Shown here piece after piece: positions 1 to 5,583 of a DNA stretch of 9,731 nt. The notes beneath the pieces are model-generated. The model had not been told where the DNA came from, did not search any database, and was given only the letters and a program-made list of their open reading frames with translations. The number at the start of each line of letters is the position of its first letter. Within the stretch, counting starts at the first letter, position 1. This DNA comes from Pseudomonadota bacterium (lineage in GTDB: Bacteria; Pseudomonadota; Alphaproteobacteria; UBA8366; JADFVY01), in NCBI GenBank assembly GCA_015222795.1, contig JADFVY010000329.1:1-9731 (forward strand), read 5' to 3'. The translations under genes were made by a program, and so were the position numbers.

Positions 1-177
1 GCCTGACCAACCTCAAAGCCGCATAGGCCATTCAAACGAGTAAACAATGAACCCTGAAACCTTAAAGCCGACAGACTGCTAGCCGCAGTGGGTTGTTCCA
101 GCCAGAGAGTTATCGTGACAGCGCCCCACGGATACCGCTCCCCCATAAATCATTGAAACAGAGTCGGCCCGCCGCCC

Positions 178-199
178 AAAAAACATGCCGGGCGCGGCA
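178..199 (-). terminator. Terminator-like hairpin plus T-run on the minus strand
   Basis: Read on the minus strand, a 5-bp GC-rich stem (TGCCG/CGGCA with a 4-nt loop, positions 199-186) is followed by TG and six T residues (183-178). That is the shape of a short intrinsic terminator. The stem is at the lower limit of length, and no minus-strand gene immediately upstream needs it, so this may be chance or may limit antisense transcription into whatever lies left of the window. Confidence 0.2.
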
Positions 200-265
200 G
201 AAACGCATTCCCATTCCCCGGAAACCGGCGCATATTAGCATTTGCTACAAATAAAAATGCGTTTC
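200..265. repeat. 10-bp perfect inverted repeat before the transporter start
   Basis: GAAACGCATT at 200-209 is the exact reverse complement of AATGCGTTTC at 256-265, with 46 nt between the arms. An overlapping smaller inverted repeat, GCATTT 238-243 / AAATGC 255-260, shares the right arm, so the two pairings are mutually exclusive in RNA. The right arm ends just before the purine-rich GGGAAGGA (266-273) that precedes the transporter ATG at 289. The sequence shows the repeat; operator or RNA-switch function is inference. Confidence 0.45.
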
Positions 266-288
266 GGGAAGGAATTCCCCTCTCCGTC

Positions 289-1815
289 ATGGAGCACAAG
301 ACCGGTGGGCATATCGTTCAAGCCGCGAAGGCCAAAGGGCAAAGGGTGTTGAACAGGGGGTGGCAGGGCCTGTTCGCGATGCCTTTCCGTGCCTGGTTGT
401 CATACCTGCTCGCGCGACGCTGGCTTTTCATTGCAGCCGCGGTCGGCGCGATCCTCCTGCATCTCCCCACGCCGGCCGGCCTTACCCTCGAAGGGCATAT
501 CGTGCTCGTCATGTCGGTCATGGCGACCATCCTGTTCGTGACCGAACCGATACCGTTGCCGACCGTGGCGCTGTTGATTATCGTCGGCCAGGTGATGTTG
601 ATCGGCCTGGACTCGTCGGATGTGGCGCGCAGCCTGATGAGCGATTCGGTGCTGTTCATCATGGGCTCGCTGATGATCGCGGTGGCCGTGGTCAGGCAGA
701 AGCTGGATAAACGGCTGGCTTTCCTGATCATCCGCTTTACCGGCACCAAGACGGCCAATGTCTGCATGGGCATATCGCTGGTGTCCGGGGTGCTGGCTTC
801 CTTCATCGGCGAACATACCGTGGCGGCGATGATGCTGCCGGTCGGGGTTACGTTGATCCGCCTTACGTCCGACGATACCCGCCAGGTGCGCAGTCTGGCC
901 GCGGTGTTGCTGTTGTCGATCAGTTACGGCGCCTCAATAGCGGGTATCGGCACGCCGTCCGGCGGCGCGCGCAACGCCATCATGATCGGCTACTGGCGTG
1001 AATTCTTTTACGATCCGGCAAACCCCGAAACCTGGAAATACGCCATCGACTATCTGCGCTGGATGGTCTTTGCCTATCCGCTGTTCCTGATTCAGGTGCC
1101 GTTCGTCACCGCGATCCTGTTCCATACATTCAAGCCGAAACAGAAGAATATCGCCCGCGCCGTCGTACGCCTGCGCGCACAGCTTGCCGACCAGGGATCG
1201 ATGCGGATTTCCGACTGGACCACGATACTCCTTTTTTTCGTCATTCTTCTGGGCTGGATATTCGCGTCGGACAGTATTGGCCTTGGCACGGTGGCGATCC
1301 TCGGCGCCGCCGCCTTTTTGATCTTCGGGCTGGTCGAATGGGACGAAATCAACAACGGCGTCAACTGGGGCGTGGTTCTGCTCTATGCCGCCGTTATCTC
1401 GCTGGGCGTCGAGATGAAGGGTACCGGCGCCGCCCTGTGGGTGGCCGAGAGCTTCCTCGCCTATCTCGAACCCATCGGCGGCGACAGCGGCATTGGTTTG
1501 TGGGCGGCGGTCGTGGCGCTGACGACGACGGTAACCAACACCATGTCAAACGGCGCCGCGGTGGCCGTGCTGGGTCCGATCGTTCTCAACCTGGCCGTTG
1601 TCGCGGGCGAGGATCCGTTGATAATCGGATTCCTTACGGCCGTGGCTTCATCCTTCGCCTATTTAACGGTCGTCGGCACGCCGGCCTGCACCATTGTCTA
1701 TTCGTCCGGCTATCTGCGTACGACCGATTTTTTAAGAGCGGGCTGGAAAATGGTGATCGTTTCGACCATTCTTACTCTGATTGCGGCCTGGTCCTACTGG
1801 CCAATGGTTGAATAG
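289..1815 (+). CDS. SLC13/DASS-family anion:sodium symporter-like permease
   Basis: A 508-aa inner-membrane protein with a hydrophilic N-terminus of about 40 residues, then roughly a dozen hydrophobic segments, which matches the usual length and plan of DASS (divalent anion:Na+ symporter) proteins. Family landmarks are an early EPIPLP motif (86-91), two pseudo-symmetric hairpin regions (SFIGEHTVAAMMLP, 171-184; TNTMSNGAAVAVLGP, 416-430) and two glycine loops (GTPSGGARN, 221-229; GTPACT, 463-468). The classical SNT signatures that bind substrate carboxylate and Na+ are altered: the first reads EHT (175-177) and the second SNG (420-422). The substrate, whether dicarboxylate, sulfate or another anion, therefore cannot be assigned. 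The ATG at 289 has GGGAAGGA 15 nt upstream, a long spacing. An ATG at 379 (Met31), preceded by AGGG, would remove only the hydrophilic N-terminus and is a credible alternative start. The Usp gene follows after 13 nt, implying co-transcription. Confidence 0.85.
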   Translation: MEHKTGGHIVQAAKAKGQRVLNRGWQGLFAMPFRAWLSYLLARRWLFIAAAVGAILLHLPTPAGLTLEGHIVLVMSVMATILFVTEPIPLPTVALLIIVGQVMLIGLDSSDVARSLMSDSVLFIMGSLMIAVAVVRQKLDKRLAFLIIRFTGTKTANVCMGISLVSGVLASFIGEHTVAAMMLPVGVTLIRLTSDDTRQVRSLAAVLLLSISYGASIAGIGTPSGGARNAIMIGYWREFFYDPANPETWKYAIDYLRWMVFAYPLFLIQVPFVTAILFHTFKPKQKNIARAVVRLRAQLADQGSMRISDWTTILLFFVILLGWIFASDSIGLGTVAILGAAAFLIFGLVEWDEINNGVNWGVVLLYAAVISLGVEMKGTGAALWVAESFLAYLEPIGGDSGIGLWAAVVALTTTVTNTMSNGAAVAVLGPIVLNLAVVAGEDPLIIGFLTAVASSFAYLTVVGTPACTIVYSSGYLRTTDFLRAGWKMVIVSTILTLIAAWSYWPMVE

Positions 1816-1828
1816 GGGGCGCCCGGGA

Positions 1829-2773
1829 ATGGAACGTGCCGACGAAAGACGGTTCCGGATACTTGTCTGTATCGACGGTTCCGACGAGTCCTATCGAGGC
1901 CTGCGTTATGCGGCGCGCCTGGGCGGCGGGGTCGATGCCGACATCTGCCTGCTTTATGTAAGGCCGGTCGACCAGGGCTTGCGCGGCGGCGGGCTGCAGG
2001 CGCGGGTCGTGCGCGAAAACCTTCTGGAATGGGGTCTGGAGCTTCCAGGCACCAAGCATTTGATGAAGGGTAAGGAAATCCTCACCGAACTCGGCCTATT
2101 GAGCGACGAGTGGGGCGAAAAAATGGTCCATGTCGACAAGCTGGGCGACCCGCTGGGCGACAACTCCGTCGAGTACAGCGACGAGAATGGCAAGAAGGTT
2201 ACCCTCAAGCTCGAGGTGGCGCCCGATATCGTCGGCGGCATCCTGGAGGAATGCGAGGGCGGCGGTTACGACCTGTTGATTATCGGCGCCTCGGAACGCT
2301 GGCTGTCCCGCTCCTACAAAACTTTCTGGGACCCCGCCGTCGCCCAGAAGGTAGTGACGCGGGCGCATTGTTCGGTGATCGTGGCGCGTGAGCTGGAATC
2401 CGGCAATGGCCATCTGATCTGCACCGACGGCACCGAGAACGCCATCGACGTCGCCCGCAAGGACGCCATCCTGGCCGCCCGCTGCAACTGCCCGATTTCG
2501 CTAATCACGGTCATTCCCGACGATATGGATGAGGGCGAGGGCGCGGATATTCTTTCGCGGACCAGGGCGGCCATAGAAGAAGAAGGCCTGGAGGTCGTCG
2601 AGAGCCTGCTGCGGACCGGCGACCCCGTCGCGGAAATCGTGAATAAGGGCGCCGATTACTCGGTGATCGTCATCGGCCGTTCCAAAAAACGGCGCCGCTG
2701 GTGGTTGTTCGAAACCGACATTTCCGACCAGATTCTGGAACATGCCAGCAATTCGGTGATGATCGTCCGCTGA
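1829..2773 (+). CDS. Tandem-domain universal stress protein (UspA family)
   Basis: A 314-aa cytoplasmic protein with two Usp folds. Domain 1 spans about 9-187, opening with ILVCIDGSDES and closing with HCSVIVAR. Domain 2 spans about 194-314, opening with HLICTDGTENA and closing with NSVMIVR. Domain 1 is long for a Usp domain because of a charged insertion around 60-130. The canonical nucleotide-binding motif G-2X-G-9X-G(S/T) is degraded in both: after G153 the expected residues are E156 and F166-W167, and after G283 they are K286 and T296-D297. ATP binding is therefore doubtful. The ATG at 1829 was chosen because GGGGG lies 9 nt upstream and the Usp fold begins right after it; the frame also extends back to a TTG at 1781 inside the transporter gene, which has no such support. 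Pairing with a permease suggests regulation of transport or a stress role, which is inference. The TGA stop lies in the first unit of a repeat array. Confidence 0.88.
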   Translation: MERADERRFRILVCIDGSDESYRGLRYAARLGGGVDADICLLYVRPVDQGLRGGGLQARVVRENLLEWGLELPGTKHLMKGKEILTELGLLSDEWGEKMVHVDKLGDPLGDNSVEYSDENGKKVTLKLEVAPDIVGGILEECEGGGYDLLIIGASERWLSRSYKTFWDPAVAQKVVTRAHCSVIVARELESGNGHLICTDGTENAIDVARKDAILAARCNCPISLITVIPDDMDEGEGADILSRTRAAIEEEGLEVVESLLRTGDPVAEIVNKGADYSVIVIGRSKKRRRWWLFETDISDQILEHASNSVMIVR

Positions 2774-2868
2774 TCTGTCCGCCGCCACGCCGGCAAGGGC
2801 ATCTGATCTGTCTGCCGCTACGCCGGCAAGGGCATCTGATCTGTCTGCCGCTACGCCGGCAAGGGCAT
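2770..2868. repeat. Three tandem 33-bp repeats at a convergent gene junction
   Basis: The units are 2770-2802, 2803-2835 and 2836-2868. Units 2 and 3 are identical; unit 1 differs at two positions (C for T at unit positions 11 and 17). The TGA of the upstream usp gene is in unit 1 (2771-2773). The TAG of the convergent racemase-like gene is in unit 3 (2851-2853, minus strand), whose last bases also encode its C-terminus. Because 33 is a multiple of three, in-frame backup TGA codons recur at 2804 and 2837. Units 2 and 3 contain a small hairpin TGCCG-6 nt-CGGCA, shortened to 4 bp in unit 1. There is no T-run, so terminator activity is uncertain. Confidence 0.9.
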
Positions 2869-3660
2869 CGTATAAAGTTTTCCGAATTCCGGCTGCGGGT
2901 CGTCGATGCCGGCCAGGCGCAGGCAATGCCACGCCATGGCATGGTTGCTCGAGGTTACGGGCTTGCCGATTTCCGCTTCGATATCTTTCGCCACCGCACC
3001 CAGCCGGATGCTGGTGCAGGATACGAACACCGCGTCGACACCATCCATCGCGCCCAGTTCGGCGGCGGCGGAACGGATTGACTCCACATCGATTCGCGCC
3101 GCAACATTATCGTTCTCCTCGTTGAAGGACCCGAACACCGGGACATTATAGCCGGTGCCCTCGATATAGCTTCGGACCCGCTGGTTCACATCGTCGCGGT
3201 AGGGTGTCAGGACCGCTATATTGCGCGCTCCGAACGTGTCGAAGGCGGCGAAGGCCGCGGTAATCGGCGTGGTGCAGGCGACTCCCGGGCGGGTCTCGTG
3301 AATACGGTCGAAAACCGTCTGCTCGCCCAGCACCATGCTGGCCGAGGTGCAGCCAAAGGCAACCACGTCCAGCTTCATGCCCGGCAGGATCAGGTCGGCG
3401 GTGGGCGCTATGCGCGATTCCATATCGGCCAGCGTTTCGGGCGTGATTTGTGGGTCGTTGCGAATTCTCGCCTCATAGAACGCCACGCCGGGCAGCGCCA
3501 TCGTTTGGCGGAATTCATGCTCGATGGTGTGGTCGCTGGCCAGGACGATGACGCCAATCGCCGCGCGCTCCGCGATGCCCCCATCGGTCTTGAAGGGGAT
3601 GTGCGTTCGGTTGACGAAACCGGTTTGCGCGCCGGTGTCCGCGCTCGCTGTGTCAGCCAT
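2851..3660 (-). CDS. Asp/Glu racemase-superfamily protein (maleate isomerase / EutA / AMDase-like)
   Basis: A 269-aa soluble protein of the aspartate/glutamate racemase superfamily, which includes racemases, maleate cis-trans isomerases, arylmalonate decarboxylase and the ectoine-utilisation protein EutA. Two half-domains each carry a Cys-Thr-Ser motif: FGCTSAS with Cys104 and VSCTSIR with Cys215. These are the expected positions of the paired catalytic cysteines; both are present, which fits a racemase or isomerase better than the single-cysteine decarboxylase. The exact substrate cannot be read from sequence. The ATG at 3660 has a very strong Shine-Dalgarno AGGAGGAGG (3675-3667) six nt upstream, next to the dadA stop. 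It is the last gene of the ridA-dadA operon, suggesting it supplies or interconverts the DadA substrate (inference). The first 25 or so residues are a polar extension before the fold. The C-terminus (TMPLPA) is encoded inside the tandem-repeat array. Confidence 0.8.
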   Translation of the reverse strand: MADTASADTGAQTGFVNRTHIPFKTDGGIAERAAIGVIVLASDHTIEHEFRQTMALPGVAFYEARIRNDPQITPETLADMESRIAPTADLILPGMKLDVVAFGCTSASMVLGEQTVFDRIHETRPGVACTTPITAAFAAFDTFGARNIAVLTPYRDDVNQRVRSYIEGTGYNVPVFGSFNEENDNVAARIDVESIRSAAAELGAMDGVDAVFVSCTSIRLGAVAKDIEAEIGKPVTSSNHAMAWHCLRLAGIDDPQPEFGKLYTMPLPA

Positions 3661-3675
3661 GGTCGACCTCCTCCT

Positions 3676-4920
3676 TCAGCGCAAAGTCATGCCGTCCAGC
3701 GGCAGTTCGGGCGTGCGGTCGCCGATCAGGTCGGCAACGATCGCCGCGGCGCCGCAGGCCATGGTCCAGCCCATATGGCCATGGCCGGTATTGTAGCAGA
3801 GATTCCGATGCCGTCCGAATCCCAGGATCGGGGTGCCTTCCGGTGTCATTGGGCGCAGTCCGGCCCAGTATTCCAGCCGGTCGTAGTCGCCGCCGTTGGG
3901 GAACAGGTCCTTTGCGGAACTCAGCATCTTCACAAAATCCGACGGCCGGTGGCTGGTGCTGTACCCGGCGAATTCGGCCGTCGCGGTAATGCGCATCCGG
4001 TCGCCCATCCGGCAGTAGGCGACGAGATTATCCTCGTCCACGCCACCGATGGCCGGTGCGATATTTTCCGGCCCGGCCGGCAAGGTTACCGAATAGCCCT
4101 TGACCGGATATATCGGCAGATTGACCCCAATGGAGCGAACCGCATGCGGGCTATGACAGCCAAGCGACAGCACATACATATCCGCCCGCATGTCGCCCTG
4201 GCCCGTCACAACGCGTTCGATCCGGTCGCCGTCGGCGACGATCGCCTCGACCGGCGTGTCGAAATGAAATTCCGCCCCCTTGGCCTGGCACAGTCTGGCC
4301 AGGTTCACGCTGAACATGCGGGCGTCGCCGCTTTCGTCGGTGGGGCAATAGACCCCGCCGGCGATCTTGTCCCTTGCCGCGGAAAGCGCCGGGTCGATCT
4401 CGGCAATGCGGTCGGGGTCCACAATTTCCTGCTCTTGCCCGTCATCGGCCAGAATGCGCATGTTGGCGATGCCGCGCGCCATCGTTTCGGCCGTGCGGTA
4501 CATATACAGCAGGCCACCGGTCCGCCCGTCATATTCCACGCCGGTCTCTTCAACCAGATCGCGGAACAGGCGTTGCGAATACAGGCATAGCGCATGCTTG
4601 CGCAATGTATTGACCCGCGCCCGTTCCGCCGTGCACTGGCGCAGGAACTTCAGCGACCATGCCCACATTCGCGGGTCCGGCGTCAGGCGAAAGCGGAAAG
4701 CCTGATCGTTCCGCCACAGCGACGAGAGAAGAATTTTCGGAACCTTGGGCGAGGCCCAGGCGAAGGAATGGCCGGGGGCCACAAGGCCGGCATTGGCAAA
4801 GCTGGCCTCTTCCGCCGCCGCCGGCTGACGGTCGACCACCGAGACCTCATGGCCGTCCCGCAGCAACCGCCAGGCCGCCGTTACGCCCGCAACACCACTG
4901 CCCAACACCAGTATCTTCAT
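3676..4920 (-). CDS. D-amino-acid dehydrogenase, FAD-dependent (DadA-like)
   Basis: A 414-aa flavoprotein of the DadA/DAO family, close to the usual length. It oxidises D-amino acids to imino acids, normally at the inner face of the cytoplasmic membrane with electrons going to the quinone pool. The N-terminal Rossmann fingerprint is GSGVAG (7-12), ending at the acidic residue D30 of the second strand. Family hallmarks follow: a YPVKGYSVTLP segment (271-281), WAGLRPMTPEGTPILG (352-367) and the C-terminal FAD loop NTGHGHMGWTMACG (377-390). The ATG at 4920 was chosen over an upstream in-frame codon at 4956 because the Rossmann strand starts at once (MKILVLGSG) and a TAGGAA Shine-Dalgarno overlaps the ridA stop codon. 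The 7-nt gap after ridA implies translational coupling. Substrate range is unknown; glycine/sarcosine-type oxidases are more distant alternatives. Confidence 0.88.
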   Translation of the reverse strand: MKILVLGSGVAGVTAAWRLLRDGHEVSVVDRQPAAAEEASFANAGLVAPGHSFAWASPKVPKILLSSLWRNDQAFRFRLTPDPRMWAWSLKFLRQCTAERARVNTLRKHALCLYSQRLFRDLVEETGVEYDGRTGGLLYMYRTAETMARGIANMRILADDGQEQEIVDPDRIAEIDPALSAARDKIAGGVYCPTDESGDARMFSVNLARLCQAKGAEFHFDTPVEAIVADGDRIERVVTGQGDMRADMYVLSLGCHSPHAVRSIGVNLPIYPVKGYSVTLPAGPENIAPAIGGVDEDNLVAYCRMGDRMRITATAEFAGYSTSHRPSDFVKMLSSAKDLFPNGGDYDRLEYWAGLRPMTPEGTPILGFGRHRNLCYNTGHGHMGWTMACGAAAIVADLIGDRTPELPLDGMTLR

Positions 4921-4927
4921 GGGGTTC

Positions 4928-5281
4928 CTACAAGGCGGCGACGACCTGGATTTCAACCGTAAAGTCGGACGACGCCAGTTTCGGCGATTCCACGCAGGCG
5001 CGGCCAGGCGTGTCGCCGGGGGCTACCCAGGCATCCCATGCCGCGTTCATTTCGTTGAAGTCGCCCATGTCGCACAGCCAGATGGTGGCGGTGATCAGGT
5101 TGGACTTGCTGGTTCCGGCCTCGCCAAGCAGGGCGTCGATCCGATCCAGGATATTCTTGGTCTGGTCGGTAACCGACCCGCCCGGTGCGGCGAGCGCGAC
5201 TTGCCCGGCCAGATAGACCGTATCGCCATGGACAACGGCCTGGCTCATCCGCGGCCCGACCTGAATTCTTTTAAGCGCCAT
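4928..5281 (-). CDS. RidA/YjgF-family enamine/imine deaminase
   Basis: A 117-aa protein, slightly short for the roughly 128-aa RidA family, whose members form homotrimers and hydrolyse reactive 2-aminoacrylate and related imines to 2-oxoacid plus ammonia. Visible landmarks are YLAGQVAL (23-30), the PGRACVESP block (92-100) with Arg94 at the position of the carboxylate-binding arginine (Arg105 of E. coli RidA), and Glu110 in VEIQVVAA at the position of E. coli Glu120. Both key residues are kept, so it is likely active, not merely a structural homologue. The ATG at 5281 has GGGAG (5295-5291) nine nt upstream. It is the first gene of the minus-strand operon and precedes dadA by 7 nt, which fits quenching of imines released by DadA. 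The promoter should lie in 5282-5583. Confidence 0.88.
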   Translation of the reverse strand: MALKRIQVGPRMSQAVVHGDTVYLAGQVALAAPGGSVTDQTKNILDRIDALLGEAGTSKSNLITATIWLCDMGDFNEMNAAWDAWVAPGDTPGRACVESPKLASSDFTVEIQVVAAL

Positions 5282-5583
5282 TCGAAATTCTCCCTAGAGT
5301 GATTCGTTTAAGCCATGTGGCAGATTTTGAAGATGCCGCAGTTTCCGTGCGCGCGCCAGCCCTAAAACGCCCTACCGGTTACAAAGCGAGTACCTTGAAA
5401 AGACTCATGATTACCTAAACAGGGTTAGGCGGTTAAGATTTCTGTTGATTTAAGGACTCGCGCGGCGCATTTTAATGAAAAATAAACCTTATTTAGGAAA
5501 ACTCTCTTTGTTGTTAGTGGTTCGGTAATAATACCGGTAACTACTATTCAAGAAGGGTGGAGAAATAAGCGAGTTCGTAGGTT
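5282..5583. other. Divergent intergenic region between ridA and the sensor kinase
   Basis: About 300 bp, clearly AT-richer than the flanking genes from 5395 to 5545, and expected to hold promoters in both directions. Plus-strand candidates, all weak, are TTGAAA 5395-5400 with TAAACA 5416-5421 (15-nt spacer) and TTGATT 5445-5450 with ATTTTA 5469-5474 (18-nt spacer). Short inverted repeats are CCTAA 5414-5418 / TTAGG 5425-5429 and AAATAA 5480-5485 / TTATTT 5489-5494. No ORF of substance was seen. Confidence 0.5.
5373..5541. promoter_or_regulatory. Paired TACCGGT(T/A)AC motifs and CGGTA palindrome
   Basis: TACCGGTTAC at 5373-5382 and TACCGGTAAC at 5532-5541 share 9 of 10 positions and centre on the palindrome ACCGGT. 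The second overlaps an inverted repeat CGGTA-ATAA-TACCG (5523-5536) and a direct repeat of CGGTAA (5523, 5535). They bracket the AT-rich core of a divergent intergenic region, one nearer ridA and one about 43 nt before the kinase start. This arrangement would suit a dimeric regulator binding two sites, but that is inference and no regulator gene is in the window. Confidence 0.3.

Larger units (their letters stand above)
1..288. other. Non-coding leader region upstream of the transporter gene
   Basis: No convincing gene was found. A short plus-strand frame from the window edge ends at a TAG at 24-26 and could be the tail of an upstream gene, but only about seven codons are visible. A small hairpin (ACTGC 75-79, GCAGT 85-89) lacks a T-run, so it is a poor terminator candidate. 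The region becomes AT-richer from about 231 to 258, just before the transporter. That suits a promoter, but no clear -35/-10 pair can be assigned. A 10-bp inverted repeat at 200-265 is listed separately. Confidence 0.5.

Noticed and set aside
75..89. Hairpin ACTGC/GCAGT as a plus-strand terminator of an upstream gene
   Set aside because: The stem is only 5 bp and no T-run follows, so it is not a convincing intrinsic terminator.
2770..2868. A CRISPR array
   Set aside because: The repeats are contiguous with no unique spacers and there are no cas genes, so this is a simple tandem repeat.
2701..2942. Frames on both strands that translate the 33-bp array into 11-residue peptide repeats
   Set aside because: The unit length is a multiple of three, so any frame across it gives a periodic peptide. 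Both real genes stop inside the array, and no start signal supports a separate repeat protein.
3298..4590. A 430-codon open frame on the plus strand opposite dadA and the racemase-like gene
   Set aside because: It is a shadow frame of two well-recognised minus-strand enzymes. It spans their boundary and has no domain signature.
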